This document shows positions 26,973 to 36,526 of a stretch of 64,000 nucleotides of DNA, in pieces (within the stretch, counting starts at the first letter, position 1; each line of letters begins with the position of its first letter). Under the pieces are notes generated by a model. It was not told the origin of the DNA, did not search any database, and worked only from the letters and a program-made list of their open reading frames with translations. The stretch covers positions 240,648 through 304,647 of the forward strand of contig NZ_JACSCH020000005.1 of NCBI RefSeq assembly GCF_014451325.2, given 5' to 3'. The stretch comes from Streptomyces sp. CB02980 (lineage in GTDB: Bacteria; Actinomycetota; Actinomycetes; Streptomycetales; Streptomycetaceae). The position numbers and the translations under genes were made by a program.

Positions 26973-28057
26973 CAGAACACCACCACCGAGCGCAGGACGT
27001 CGCCCTCGTGCATGCGGCCGAAGGCCTTCTCGACGTCGCCGAGGCCGATGGTCTCGGTGACGAAGGCGGCGAGGTCGATGCGGCCCTGCTGGTGCAGGTC
27101 GACGAGCATCGGGAAGTCGCGGGAGGGCAGGCAGTCGCCGTACCAGGAGGACTTGAGCGCGCCGCCGCGGCCGAAGACGTCGAGGAGCGGGAGTTCGAGC
27201 TTCATCTCGGGGGTGGGGACGCCGACGAGGACGACGGTGCCGGCGAGGTCGCGGGCGTAGAAGGCCTGCTGGTACGTCTCGGGGCGGCCGACGGCCTCGA
27301 TGACGACGTCGGCGCCGAAGCCGCCGGTGAGCTCGCGGATCGCTTCGACGGGGTCGGCGGAGCGGGAGTTGACGGTGTGGGTCGCGCCCATCGTCTTCGC
27401 CGTCTCCAGCTTCCGGTCGTCGATGTCGACGGCGATGATCTTCGAGGCTCCGGCGAGGCGGGAGCCGACGATCGCCGCGTCGCCGACGCCGCCGCAGCCG
27501 ATGACGGCGACGGTGTCGCCGCGGCCGACGTTTCCGGTGTTGATGGCGGCGCCGATGCCGGCCATCACGCCGCAGCCGAGGAGGCCCGCGACCTCGGGGG
27601 CGACGGCGGGGTCGACCTTGGTGCACTGGCCGGAGGCGACGAGGGTCTTCTCGGCGAAGGCGCCGATGCCGAGGGCCGGAGACAGCTCCGTGCCGTCGAG
27701 CAGGGTCATCCTCTGCTTGGCGTTGTGGGTGTCGAAGCAGTACCAGGGGCGGCCGCGCAGACAGGCGCGGCACTGGCCGCACACCGCGCGCCAGTTGAGG
27801 ATCACGAAGTCGCCGGGCTGGACGTCGGTGACGCCCTCGCCGACCGACTCGACGATTCCGGCGGCCTCGTGGCCGAGCAGGAAGGGGAACTCGTCGTTGA
27901 TCGCACCCTGCTTGTAGTGGAGATCGGTGTGGCAGACGCCACAGGCCTGGATCTTCACCACGGCCTCACCGGGGCCGGGATCGGGGATCACGATCGTCTC
28001 GACCCGTACCGGTTCGTTCCTGCCCGGGGCGATGACCCCCTGGACGTGCTGCGGCAT
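26972..28057 (-). CDS. S-(hydroxymethyl)mycothiol dehydrogenase
   Basis: A 361-residue zinc-dependent class III alcohol dehydrogenase. It oxidises the formaldehyde-mycothiol adduct with NAD, and in relatives also reduces S-nitrosomycothiol. Visible motifs are the catalytic zinc loop [19 protein letters not shown], the structural zinc cysteines in [15 protein letters not shown], and the Rossmann motif [12 protein letters not shown] 28057 gives MPQHVQGVI, the usual start, with GGAGGAAGGGAAG upstream. It is translationally coupled to the MBL gene. The cofactor's biosynthetic gene mshC is elsewhere in this window. Confidence 0.93.
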   Translation of the reverse strand: MPQHVQGVIAPGRNEPVRVETIVIPDPGPGEAVVKIQACGVCHTDLHYKQGAINDEFPFLLGHEAAGIVESVGEGVTDVQPGDFVILNWRAVCGQCRACLRGRPWYCFDTHNAKQRMTLLDGTELSPALGIGAFAEKTLVASGQCTKVDPAVAPEVAGLLGCGVMAGIGAAINTGNVGRGDTVAVIGCGGVGDAAIVGSRLAGASKIIAVDIDDRKLETAKTMGATHTVNSRSADPVEAIRELTGGFGADVVIEAVGRPETYQQAFYARDLAGTVVLVGVPTPEMKLELPLLDVFGRGGALKSSWYGDCLPSRDFPMLVDLHQQGRIDLAAFVTETIGLGDVEKAFGRMHEGDVLRSVVVF

Positions 28058-28127
28058 CGCGAACTTCCCTTCCTCCGACCGGATCTTGTAAGGCTCTTGC
28101 GTACCACTATCTCCTGACAAAAGGCGA

Positions 28128-28156
28128 GACCCCCGCAGGCCGTGCCTGCGGGGGTC
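28128..28156 (-). terminator. Terminator of amino-acid permease gene
   Basis: GACCCCCGCAGGC (28128-28140) pairs perfectly with GCCTGCGGGGGTC (28144-28156) around a three-base loop, 22 bases after the permease stop and 70 bases upstream of the dehydrogenase start. Confidence 0.85.
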
Positions 28157-28178
28157 CCGTCGTTCCCGTGGGGGGAGG

Positions 28179-29636
28179 TCAGTCGCGGTTCGCCGCGGCG
28201 GTCGTACGGACCCGCCTGCGGACGAGGAACCAGCCGCCGACGAGGGCCGCCCCGATGAGCGGCAGGCAGTTGACGGTGGTGCGGCTGATGCCGCCGTCCA
28301 TCCACATGAGGACGAGGACGGAGCCGAGGAAGACGAGGGTCACGATCTGGGTGTACGGGGCCCAGGGCAGGTTGTAGCCGGGTCGGGTCAGCTTGCCCTC
28401 CTTGGCGTTGCGCCAGAACAGGAGCGAGCAGACCATGATCATGGCCCAGGTGCCGATGATGCCGATGGAGGCGAAGTTGAGGACCAGTTCGAAGGCCTCG
28501 CCGGGCATCACGTAGTTGAGCGCGACACCCATGACGCCGAAGGCGGCGGTGAGCAGGATGCCGCCGTAGGGGACGCCGCCCTTGTTCATGACGCCGGTGA
28601 ACTTCGGCGCGGAGCCGGAGAGCGACATGGAGCGCAGGATGCGGCCGGTGGAGTAGAGGCCCGAGTTGAGGCTGGAGAGCGCGGCCGTGAGGACGACGAG
28701 GTTCATCACGCCGGCGGCGCCGGGGATGCCCAGCTTGTCGAAGACGGTGACGAAGGGGCTCTGGTCGCCGGAGTACGCGGTGTACGGGAGGATCAGCGCG
28801 AGCAGGACGACGGAGCCGACGTAGAAGAGGCCCACGCGCCACATGATCGAGTTGATCGCCTTCGGCATGATCTTCTCGGGGTTCTCGGTCTCGCCGGCGG
28901 CGACGCCGCACAGCTCGACGGAGGCGTAGGCGAAGACGACGCCCTGGATGAGCAGCAGCATCGGCATCATGCCGTTGGGGAAGATGCCGCCGTTGTCGCT
29001 GATGTTGGCGAGGCCCGGGGTGCTGCCGCCGACGTCGTGCGAGGTCACGACGAGGAAGATGCCGATCAGCATGAAGGCGACGAGGGCGCCGACCTTGATG
29101 ATCGCGAACCAGAACTCCATCTCGCCGAAGTACTTCACGGAGATGAGGTTGGCGGCGAGGACGACCGCGAGGGCGATCAGCGCGAGGATCCACTGCGGGA
29201 CGTCGCTGAACATCGACCAGAAGTGGGCGTAGGTCGCGGCCGCGGTGATGTCGGCGACGGCGGTGGTCGACCAGTTGAGGAAGTACAGCCAGCCGGCCGT
29301 GTAGGCGCCCTTCTCGCCCATGAACTCACGGGCGTAGGAGACGAAGGCGCCGGACGAGGGGCGGTAGAGCACGAGCTCGCCGAGGGCCCGCACGACGAAG
29401 AAGGCGAAGACGCCGCAGACCGCGTACGCGATGAAGAGGGAGGGGCCCGCCTGGGACATCCGGCCACCGGCGCCCAGGAAGAGGCCGGTGCCGATCGCGC
29501 CGCCGATGGCGATCATGTTGATGTGGCGGGACTTGAGGTCCTTGCGGTATCCGGCGTCGCCGGCGTCGACGTGGGGGGCGGCCGGGTTCGCCGTGGCGGC
29601 GGACAGCGGGTCGGCCGCGGTGACGCGGTCACTCAT
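28179..29636 (-). CDS. Amino-acid permease (APC superfamily, AnsP/CycA-like)
   Basis: A 485-residue integral membrane transporter with about 12 hydrophobic segments. The amino-acid permease signature near the N-terminus reads [21 protein letters not shown], with [21 protein letters not shown] after it. The overall pattern is closest to L-asparagine or D-serine/glycine permeases. It imports an amino acid with a proton; specificity is not certain. ATG 29636 ([11 protein letters not shown]) is the start. It is flanked by a 3' terminator and a 230-bp upstream gap, so it is probably monocistronic. Confidence 0.88.
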   Translation of the reverse strand: MSDRVTAADPLSAATANPAAPHVDAGDAGYRKDLKSRHINMIAIGGAIGTGLFLGAGGRMSQAGPSLFIAYAVCGVFAFFVVRALGELVLYRPSSGAFVSYAREFMGEKGAYTAGWLYFLNWSTTAVADITAAATYAHFWSMFSDVPQWILALIALAVVLAANLISVKYFGEMEFWFAIIKVGALVAFMLIGIFLVVTSHDVGGSTPGLANISDNGGIFPNGMMPMLLLIQGVVFAYASVELCGVAAGETENPEKIMPKAINSIMWRVGLFYVGSVVLLALILPYTAYSGDQSPFVTVFDKLGIPGAAGVMNLVVLTAALSSLNSGLYSTGRILRSMSLSGSAPKFTGVMNKGGVPYGGILLTAAFGVMGVALNYVMPGEAFELVLNFASIGIIGTWAMIMVCSLLFWRNAKEGKLTRPGYNLPWAPYTQIVTLVFLGSVLVLMWMDGGISRTTVNCLPLIGAALVGGWFLVRRRVRTTAAANRD

Positions 29637-29834
29637 GGAGTTGTTCGCCTTCGTGAGGGGGCTGTGCGGTACCGGGCCGTGCCTGGTGGGGGGTCACCCC
29701 GGCACGGCCAGCGCACATCCTCACGGCAAGGGGCGGTAACTGACTGTGGCGCATGTCACTGAACGCCCATATTTGAGCTAGTTCAGAGCTTGACCGGGCT
29801 TTGCCTGCGCTTTACGGCGTGGTTTGCGGGTGTT

Positions 29835-29864
29835 CCACCGCGTGCCACCGCGTGCCCCCGCGTG
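29835..29864. repeat. Three 10-bp repeats CC(A/C)CCGCGTG
   Basis: CCACCGCGTG, CCACCGCGTG and CCCCCGCGTG are in tandem between the gntR-like stop (29867) and the permease start, 198-227 bases upstream of the permease. The ten-base period equals about one helical turn. The rest of the 29637-29834 gap holds no gene that I can see. Confidence 0.6.
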
Positions 29865-29866
29865 CC

Positions 29867-30568
29867 CTACGGAGCGAGGACGTCCAGCTCCTGGAGGGCG
29901 CCGACCGCGATCTGGCGGGTGAGCTCCTCGGCGCGTGCCGCGTCCCGCTCCCGTACGGCCTCGGCGACCTGGACGTGGAGGGTGACGGCGGCCGGGTCGG
30001 GGTCCTCGAACATCACGTGGTGGTGGGTGCGGCCGGTGAGGACCTCGGCGACGACGTCGCCGAGGCGGGCGAACATCTCGTTTCCGGAGGCGTTGAGCAC
30101 GACCCGGTGGAAGGCGATGTCGTGGACGAGGTACTCCTCCAGGCGCCGGCCGCGCGAGGTGGCGACCATGCCGAGGGCGTGCTCGGTGAGCTCGCGGCAC
30201 TGCTCGGGGGTGGCGTTCTCGGCGGCCAGGCCGGCGGCGACGGGTTCGACGGCCGAGCGGAGCACGGTGAGCGAGCGGAGCTGGCGGGGGCGGTCGGCGC
30301 CGGCCAGCCGCCAGCGGATGACCTGGGGGTCGTACACGTTCCAGCCGGCGATGGGGAGGACGGTCACGCCGACGCGGCGGCGGGACTCGACGAGGTGCAT
30401 GGACTCCAGGACGCGGACGACCTCGCGGACCACGGTCCGGGACACGTCGAAGCGTTGGGCGAGCTCGTCGGTGCGCAGCACGGTGCCGGGCGGGTACTCC
30501 CCCGCGGTGATCGCGAGACCCAGGGTGGCGAGGACCTGCGAGTGAAGTCCCTGGGCCGGTGTCGTCAT
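29867..30568 (-). CDS. gntR: GntR/FadR-family regulator of gluconate genes
   Basis: A 233-residue repressor. The N-terminal winged helix is residues about 10-75, with the GntR signature GEYPPGTVLRTDELAQRFDVSRTVVREVVRVLES. The C-terminal all-helical FadR/FCD domain covers about 95-225, with D and H ligands (HDIAFHRVVLNASGN) that usually bind a metal and a carboxylate effector. It is divergent from gntK-gntP, which marks it as the gluconate-responsive regulator, with gluconate or 6-phosphogluconate as likely inducer. ATG 30568 is the start; the open frame upstream crosses the putative operator. Confidence 0.9.
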   Translation of the reverse strand: MTTPAQGLHSQVLATLGLAITAGEYPPGTVLRTDELAQRFDVSRTVVREVVRVLESMHLVESRRRVGVTVLPIAGWNVYDPQVIRWRLAGADRPRQLRSLTVLRSAVEPVAAGLAAENATPEQCRELTEHALGMVATSRGRRLEEYLVHDIAFHRVVLNASGNEMFARLGDVVAEVLTGRTHHHVMFEDPDPAAVTLHVQVAEAVRERDAARAEELTRQIAVGALQELDVLAP

Positions 30569-30613
30569 GGTGGCAAGCCTATGCGCGCTCGCGCGGATGA
30601 TCACATCGGGAAT

Positions 30614-30630
30614 TAAAAGTACTACTTTTA
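30614..30630. promoter_or_regulatory. Putative GntR operator between gntR and gntK
   Basis: TAAAAGT-ACT-ACTTTTA is a perfect 17-bp palindrome and an AT-rich island in GC-rich DNA. Its core GT-N3-AC matches the general FadR-type GntR operator pattern. It lies between the divergent gntR (30568) and gntK (30716) starts, where it could repress both. Confidence 0.7.
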
Positions 30631-30715
30631 TGTCACAGCCTCTTGAATACGTCGTACCCAATGGGTTTCATGGGCGCGACGGATCGATGTCGAAGAAGAC
30701 AGCGAGGCACCACCC

Positions 30716-31243
30716 ATGAGCACCACCCCCCAGCCCAAGACGAGGACGGTCGTCGTCGTGATGGGCGTCGCCGGGACCGGCAAGACCACGATCGGACCGC
30801 TGGTCGCCGAAGCCCTCGGCCTTCCCTACGCCGAGGGCGACGACTTCCACCCGGCGGCGAACGTGGCCAAGATGTCGGCCGGCACCCCCCTGGACGACAG
30901 CGACCGCGAGCCCTGGCTGGACGCCATCGGCTCATGGGCGCACGACCGGGCCGGGCTCGGCGGTGTGGTGAGCAGCTCCGCGCTGAAGCGCAGCTACCGG
31001 GACCGGCTCCGCGCCGCGGCCCCCGGTGTGGTCTTCCTTCATCTGACCGGTGACCGGGAGCTGATCGAGCAGCGCATGAGGGCCCGCAAGGGCCACTTCA
31101 TGCCGACGGCGCTCCTCGACTCCCAGTTCGCCACCCTGCAGCCGCTGCAGGAGGACGAGGCCGGCGTCGCCGTCGACGTCTCCGGCACCCCCGAGGAGAT
31201 CTCCGCCCGGGCCGCCGCCGCGCTGCGCGGCCTCGCCGGCTGA
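30716..31243 (+). CDS. gntK: Gluconokinase
   Basis: A 175-residue P-loop kinase that phosphorylates D-gluconate to 6-phosphogluconate for the pentose phosphate pathway. Walker A is GVAGTGKTT (residues about 17-25). The family motif LPYAEGDDFHPAANVAKMSAGTPLDDSDREPWL follows directly. Further conserved stretches are SSSALKRSYRDRLR and the lid FLHLTGDRELIEQRM. The length is normal. It lies 51 bases upstream of gntP and divergent from gntR. Confidence 0.95.
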   Translation: MSTTPQPKTRTVVVVMGVAGTGKTTIGPLVAEALGLPYAEGDDFHPAANVAKMSAGTPLDDSDREPWLDAIGSWAHDRAGLGGVVSSSALKRSYRDRLRAAAPGVVFLHLTGDRELIEQRMRARKGHFMPTALLDSQFATLQPLQEDEAGVAVDVSGTPEEISARAAAALRGLAG

Positions 31244-31294
31244 TCCCCTTCCCGTCCCCGTCCCCCCTTCCCCGCTCGTACGAAGGACACCACC

Positions 31295-32692
31295 GTGACC
31301 AGTCTCAGCGTCGAGATCCTGGCAGCGGACGCCGCCGAACCGATCACCTCGGCAGGCAACGCCCAGCTCGGCATCGCCGTACTCGCCGGCATCGCCGTCA
31401 TCGTCGTGCTCATCACCAAGTTCAAGCTGCACGCGTTCCTGGCGCTGACCATCGGGTCGCTCGCCCTCGGCGCGTTCGCCGGTGCGCCGCTCGCGGACAC
31501 CATCAAGTCGTTCACCACCGGCCTCGGCAACACCGTCGCCGGCGTGGGCGTCCTGATCGCCCTCGGCGCGATCCTCGGCAAGCTGCTCGCCGACTCGGGC
31601 GGCGCCGACCAGATCGTCGACACCATCCTGGCGAAGGCCAGTGGCCGGGCGATGCCCTGGGCCATGGTCCTGATCGCCTCGGTGATCGGTCTGCCGCTCT
31701 TCTTCGAGGTCGGCATCGTGCTGCTGATCCCGGTGGTGCTGCTCGTCGCCAAGCGCGGCAACTACTCCCTGATGCGGATCGGCATCCCGGCCCTCGCCGG
31801 CCTCTCCGTGATGCACGGCCTCATCCCGCCGCACCCCGGCCCGCTCGTCGCGATCGACGCGGTCGGCGCCAACCTGGGCGTCACCCTGGCCCTCGGCCTC
31901 GTCGTCGCGATACCGACCGTGATCATCGCCGGTCCGCTGTTCTCCCGGTACGCGGCCCGCTGGGTCGACATCCCGGCCCCCGACAACATGATCCCGGTGC
32001 GTCCCTCCGAGGACCTGGAGAAGCGCCCCGGCTTCGGCGTCACCGTCGCGACCGTGATGCTGCCCGTCGTCCTCATGCTGGTGAAGGCGCTCGTCGACAT
32101 CGTCGTCGACGACCCGGAGAACGGCGTCCAGAAGGTCACCGACGTCATCGGCTCCCCGCTGATCGCGCTGCTCGCGGCCGTCATCGTCGGCATGTTCACC
32201 CTGGGCCGCGCGGCCGGCTTCACCAAGGAGCGGCTGTCCTCGACCGTCGAGAAGTCCCTCGCCCCGATCGCGGGCATCCTGCTGATCGTCGGTGCGGGCG
32301 GCGGCTTCAAGCAGACCCTCATCGACATCGGCGTCGGCCAGATGATCCTGGACTTCTCCAAGAGCTGGTCCATCCCGGCCCTGCTGCTCGCCTGGCTGAT
32401 CGCGGTCGCGATCCGGCTGGCGACGGGCTCCGCGACGGTGGCGACGATCTCGGCGGCGGGCCTCGTGGCTCCGCTGGCGGAGGGCATGTCGACGAGCGAG
32501 ACGGCACTGCTCGTCCTCGCGATCGGTGCGGGTTCGCTCTTCTTCAGCCACGTCAACGACGCCGGGTTCTGGCTGGTGAAGGAGTACTTCGGCATGAACG
32601 TCGGCCAGACGATCAAGACCTGGTCGGTGATGGAGACGATCATCTCGGTCGTGGGCATCGGGTTCGTGCTGCTGCTGTCGCTGGTGTTGTAG
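31295..32692 (+). CDS. gntP: Gluconate:H+ symporter, GntP family
   Basis: A 465-residue membrane transporter with about 12-14 hydrophobic segments. GntP family features include GLGNTVAGVGVLIALGAILGKLLADSGGAD, LPLFFEVGIVLLIPVVL and GLIPPHPGPLVAIDAVGANLG. The C-terminal part has ATGSATVATISAAGLVAPL and FFSHVNDAGFWLVKEYFG. It imports gluconate for GntK. GTG at 31295 follows CGAAGGACACCACC. A large hairpin 26 bases after the stop probably ends the gntK-gntP transcript. Confidence 0.94.
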   Translation: MTSLSVEILAADAAEPITSAGNAQLGIAVLAGIAVIVVLITKFKLHAFLALTIGSLALGAFAGAPLADTIKSFTTGLGNTVAGVGVLIALGAILGKLLADSGGADQIVDTILAKASGRAMPWAMVLIASVIGLPLFFEVGIVLLIPVVLLVAKRGNYSLMRIGIPALAGLSVMHGLIPPHPGPLVAIDAVGANLGVTLALGLVVAIPTVIIAGPLFSRYAARWVDIPAPDNMIPVRPSEDLEKRPGFGVTVATVMLPVVLMLVKALVDIVVDDPENGVQKVTDVIGSPLIALLAAVIVGMFTLGRAAGFTKERLSSTVEKSLAPIAGILLIVGAGGGFKQTLIDIGVGQMILDFSKSWSIPALLLAWLIAVAIRLATGSATVATISAAGLVAPLAEGMSTSETALLVLAIGAGSLFFSHVNDAGFWLVKEYFGMNVGQTIKTWSVMETIISVVGIGFVLLLSLVL

Positions 32693-32717
32693 CCCGGCGC
32701 GTCCGATCCGGCTCCGA

Positions 32718-32758
32718 GGGCCGGTCGTGGCTGACACACTGTCGGCCATGACCGGCCC
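32718..32758 (+). terminator. Large hairpin after gntP, overlapping ASCH gene start
   Basis: Eighteen bases starting GGGCCGGTCG pair with the segment ending GACCGGCCC (32741-32758) through 16 Watson-Crick and two G-U pairs, with a five-base ACACT loop. It follows the gntP stop by 25 bases. Both candidate start codons of the next gene (32727 and 32748) lie inside the stem, so it may also mask translation. Confidence 0.65.
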
Positions 32759-33179
32759 TCACGCGCTCAAGCCCTTCCTCCTCGCCTTCCCCGGCCCGCT
32801 CAGGGACCGGCTCGTCGCCGCGGTCCTCTCCGGCGAGAAGGTCGCCACGACGGGGCTCCTCGTGGAGTACGAGGTCGAGAACGAGGAGCTGCCGGAGGCC
32901 GGCGAGCGGTCGGCGCTCATCGACTCGGACGGTCGCGAGGTGGCGGTCGTGGAGATCACGGAGGTCGAGGTCCTGCCCCTGGGCAAGGCGGACCTGCGGC
33001 TCGCGCTCGACGAGGGGGAGGGCTTCCTGTCGGTCGCGGACTGGCGCGAGGCGCACGAGCGCTTCTGGCACAGCGCGGAGATGCGGGAGGGGTTGGGAGA
33101 CCCCGGGTTCGTGGTGGACGACTCGACGATGGTGGTGGTGGAGCGGTTCAGGGTGGTGGAGTTGATTCAGGGGGACTGA
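32727..33179 (+). CDS. ASCH domain protein
   Basis: A 150-residue protein (143 if started at ATG 32748). It matches the ASCH fold: a segment like FPGPLRDRLVAAVLSGEKVATTGL at the N-terminus, with the conserved G-x-K-x-x-T-type turn. It continues with YEVENEELPEAGERSALIDSDG and EITEVEVLPLGKADLRLALDEGEGF. ASCH domains are PUA-like and are thought to bind RNA; some are nucleases or hydrolases. GTG 32727 has GAGGG six bases upstream, but ATG 32748 fits family starts better. Its 3' end overlaps the convergent NACHT gene by 13 bases. Confidence 0.8.
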   Translation: MADTLSAMTGPHALKPFLLAFPGPLRDRLVAAVLSGEKVATTGLLVEYEVENEELPEAGERSALIDSDGREVAVVEITEVEVLPLGKADLRLALDEGEGFLSVADWREAHERFWHSAEMREGLGDPGFVVDDSTMVVVERFRVVELIQGD

Positions 33180-36100
33180 GGGGTGAGGACGGCCAGAACA
33201 GCGGAGGCCAGGTCGCGGATCTTCCGTTCCTGGCTTTCGGCGGCCTGACGGAGGACCGGGAGGAGCTCGGGGTCGTCGCGGCGGAGGTCGGCGAGGATGC
33301 GCAGCGCGATGAGCCGGACCGCGAGGTCGGTGTCGTGGGCGAAGCGGTCCTGGGCGACGGCGGCGAGTTCGGGACCGCCGCTCAGCGCCAGGAGAGTGTC
33401 CAGGGCGGCGAACCGCGTGCCGCTGTTCTCGTCGTGCGCGGCCCGGTCGAGGACCAGGCGCATCGCCGCGGCGTCGTCCCCGTACGTGGTCAGCAGGTGG
33501 ACGAAGGCCGCGTTCCGGCCCTCCTCGTCGGGGTGAGTCCTGGCCCGGTCGACGACCAGGTCCCGGGCGAGCTCGTGATCCAGGTCCACGAGCCCTGTCA
33601 GGGCCTGGTTCTGGACCGCCGGACTCGGATCGTTCCGCACCCGGTCGAGGAGGATGTCCCCGACCGCCGCGTCGTCCTCGACGTGCGCCACGAAGAGCCG
33701 GAGCGCGGTCTCCCGGACCCAGCGGGACTCGTCCCGCGTCAGCCTGCGGGAGAGCAGCTCCGTCGACCTCCGGTCCGGGACGCCGCCCTCGGCCAGACAG
33801 CGGAGGGCCGCCCTGCGCACCGCGGGGTCCGGGTGGCCGGACAGCTCGTGCAGGAGCTCGTGGGTGTCCGGGGCGTCGGAGCCGATCTCCCGGACGGCGT
33901 CGATCGCTGCGGCCACGACCTCGGGACTCCCGTCGTTCCTCATCCGCTCCTGGACGAGCGCGCGGACGGCCGGCTCGTCGCCGGCCCTCGCCGCCACGGC
34001 GGACAGCGCCATGGCACGGAGTTCGGGATCGGTGTCCGCCAGAGCCTCCCGCAGGAACTCCGCCGCCCGTGCTCCGTCCTCGGCCTGCGCGGCGAGCGGG
34101 CGTACGGCCTGTCGGCGGACATAGGGGTCGGGGTCGTCGAGCAGTCGGGCGATCGCGGCACGTGCGTCCGGGCTGTCGGTCCGGCGGCCCTGCAGACATT
34201 CGAGTGCCGCGAGGCGCACCCGCAGATCGTCGTCGGCCAGCCGCTCGACGGCGAGCCGGACCACCCATTCCGGGTCGACGTCATCCTCGAACGCCAGGTG
34301 TCCCAGCAGCGTCGACCGCACGTCGGCGCTCGTGTCCTCCCGGAGACAACGCTCCACCAGTTCCATCGTCGCCGGCTCACGGCCCGCCGAGCGGACGAGC
34401 AGGCGGGCGGCGCCGAGTCTCGCCGCCGTGCTGTCACTGGTCACGGCGGTCTCCGCGAGGTAGACCGCGTGGGGTGGCTCTCCCCTCCCGTGGAGGCACA
34501 GGAGGATGTTCGTGGCCAGCTGGTCCGCCGAGTTCAGCGAGAGGGACCAGTCCTCGAAGGACCGCTCACCACGCCTCCACCCTTCGTGCCAGCGTGCGTA
34601 GTCCTCCCTGCCCGGCCAGTCGTCGCCGAGGGCCGCCAGCGCCGGACCCAAGGACTCCACATGTCCGTAGGGGTAGAAGACGGGCACGCCCAGCACCCTG
34701 GCGAACTCGAACAGCCGGACCACCGTCCCGACCGTGGCCGTGCTCTGCGGGGCCAGCGCCCCCAGTCGGCGTACCTCGGCCAGGCAGCGGGCCACGAAGG
34801 CCACTTCGGCGAAGGCGCCGTCGCCGCGCGACCCGATCGGGACCGCGATCGCACGCGGCGCCAGCAACCGGTCGATCACCCCCGCCACGAACCGCTCGTC
34901 CAGCAACCCCACCAGCAACAGCAGGATCTCGTGCCACGTCGGGTCGTGGACCTTGACCGCGAAGAGCTCCTGGAGGTCCTCCTCCGACAGGCTTCGTTCG
35001 TGGTTGAAGCGGTGCGCCAGGTCCGTCGCCGCCAGGTACTCCAGGAACGTGCGGTGGACGAAGCCGTAGATCTCGCCGCCGTAGCGGCTGAGGACGAAGT
35101 TGCGGTGGCGGAACTGGTCCAGCATCACGCGGGCCGCCGTCGCCGCGCGGTCCGGTGGGAGGGCGTAGCGGTCCTTCACGTACTCCTCGAAGCTCTTGAG
35201 GAGGTCCGGGCCCGCGATGTGGTTGCCGGAGATGCCGCCGTGGCCCTCCTGCATCTGGCGGGCGATGAGGCGCAGGAGTTCGCGTTTGTCCTCGGGGCCG
35301 AGGTACGGGAGGTGTTCCTCGACCTGACGGTCCTTGAGGTACTTGCTGGGGTCCCAGTGCTCCACCAGGACGTCGACGGCGTGCTCGTACACCGTCCGCC
35401 GGTCGCGCGGGAGTTCGCGGCGGCGGCCGATGATCGCCAGGATCGTGAGGATCAGGGGATTGCCCGCGAGCTCCCGGACGGAGCTCGACGCGTCGACGGC
35501 CGTGGTGACGCGCTCGATGAGTTTCCGGGCCTGGTCCGGGTCGTCCGGGCACGCCAGCGCGAACCACTGTCCCGCGAACGCGCCGATCTGCTCCCGGTCG
35601 AGGTCCTGGAGCATGAAGTTGGTGAAGCCCGCGCCGTCCAGGACGGCCCGCTGGTAGCCGTAGCCGCGTGAGGTGACGACGATCCGGGCCCGGGGGTGGC
35701 GGGCGGCGAAGCCCGCGATGCGGCGGGTGACCGCGTCCCTGATGTCCTTCTCGAACAGTTCGTCCAGGCCGTCGAAGAGCACCAGGGCGGAGTACGGGCT
35801 CTCCCCCGCCAGGAGCGCGGTCAGCGTGGCCGGCGGCAGCCCCAGGCCCTCCGTCGCGTACTGGTGGGCCAGGAAGTCCTCGAAGGTCCGCTCGCGCCAG
35901 GCGGGCTGCGCGTACTCCCGGAGTTCGACGATCAGCGGGAGGCTGCCGCGCAGTGTCCCGAGGCCCGGAGGGGGTTCGGGGGAGGTGAGGACGAGTGCCA
36001 GGTAGCGGGCCAGGGTGGACTTGCCGGAGCCCGGGTGGCCGAGCAGGACCACACGGTCGTGCTCGGGCATGGTCAGGACGTCGAGTACGGGCAGCGGCGG

Positions 36101-36526
36101 CCGCTCCTGGTAGGCGCGGCGGACGCGGTCGACCGTCTCCCGGTCGATGCCGGGCGGCAGGTCGTGGAGCTCGGCCTCGGCCGGGTCCATGAGGCGGCGC
36201 AGGAGCTCCTGGGGCAGTTCCACGGGCGGCGGGTCGGCCCGTACGGACTGGGGGACGAAGACGTCCCGCAGGTGCAGGACCGGGCGATCGTCCTGTTCAC
36301 GGAGCGGGGTGAGGACCTCCAGGTCGAGGCGGCCGTAGCGCTGGCGGACCCGGGTGGCATAGGCCTCGCGGGCCGACTCGATCTCCGGTGACCCGTGCTG
36401 GGGAGGGACGGATGCGAGCGTGACGTGGACATCGCCCTGGACGCCGCTGATCTGGGTGAGGGGGCCCTGGACGGTGGCTCCCGGCGCCGACTGGCGCGCC
36501 GTCCAGCGCTTGAGGAAGCCCCTCAT
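33167..36526 (-). CDS. NACHT-HEAT STAND NTPase with N-terminal amyloid-like motif (candidate NLR-type defence protein)
   Basis: A 1119-residue NLR-like protein. Residues 21-35 carry GPLTQISGVQGDVHV, a short motif also found twice in the coupled upstream gene's product. A helical linker leads to the NACHT ATPase: Walker A GHPGSGKST (163-171), Walker B LVLFDGLDEL (248-257), and VVTSR (283-287). NACHT-associated winged-helix and helical regions follow to about 690. From there to the end are HEAT-type repeats (LADDDLRVRLAALECL, LDDPDPYVRRQAVRPL), a plausible ligand sensor. Related bacterial NACHT proteins protect against phage. ATG 36526 overlaps the upstream stop (ATGA). I infer sensing by HEAT repeats, NACHT oligomerisation and motif-templated signalling to the membrane partner. 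Confidence 0.88.
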   Translation of the reverse strand: MRGFLKRWTARQSAPGATVQGPLTQISGVQGDVHVTLASVPPQHGSPEIESAREAYATRVRQRYGRLDLEVLTPLREQDDRPVLHLRDVFVPQSVRADPPPVELPQELLRRLMDPAEAELHDLPPGIDRETVDRVRRAYQERPPLPVLDVLTMPEHDRVVLLGHPGSGKSTLARYLALVLTSPEPPPGLGTLRGSLPLIVELREYAQPAWRERTFEDFLAHQYATEGLGLPPATLTALLAGESPYSALVLFDGLDELFEKDIRDAVTRRIAGFAARHPRARIVVTSRGYGYQRAVLDGAGFTNFMLQDLDREQIGAFAGQWFALACPDDPDQARKLIERVTTAVDASSSVRELAGNPLILTILAIIGRRRELPRDRRTVYEHAVDVLVEHWDPSKYLKDRQVEEHLPYLGPEDKRELLRLIARQMQEGHGGISGNHIAGPDLLKSFEEYVKDRYALPPDRAATAARVMLDQFRHRNFVLSRYGGEIYGFVHRTFLEYLAATDLAHRFNHERSLSEEDLQELFAVKVHDPTWHEILLLLVGLLDERFVAGVIDRLLAPRAIAVPIGSRGDGAFAEVAFVARCLAEVRRLGALAPQSTATVGTVVRLFEFARVLGVPVFYPYGHVESLGPALAALGDDWPGREDYARWHEGWRRGERSFEDWSLSLNSADQLATNILLCLHGRGEPPHAVYLAETAVTSDSTAARLGAARLLVRSAGREPATMELVERCLREDTSADVRSTLLGHLAFEDDVDPEWVVRLAVERLADDDLRVRLAALECLQGRRTDSPDARAAIARLLDDPDPYVRRQAVRPLAAQAEDGARAAEFLREALADTDPELRAMALSAVAARAGDEPAVRALVQERMRNDGSPEVVAAAIDAVREIGSDAPDTHELLHELSGHPDPAVRRAALRCLAEGGVPDRRSTELLSRRLTRDESRWVRETALRLFVAHVEDDAAVGDILLDRVRNDPSPAVQNQALTGLVDLDHELARDLVVDRARTHPDEEGRNAAFVHLLTTYGDDAAAMRLVLDRAAHDENSGTRFAALDTLLALSGGPELAAVAQDRFAHDTDLAVRLIALRILADLRRDDPELLPVLRQAAESQERKIRDLASAVLAVLTPQSP

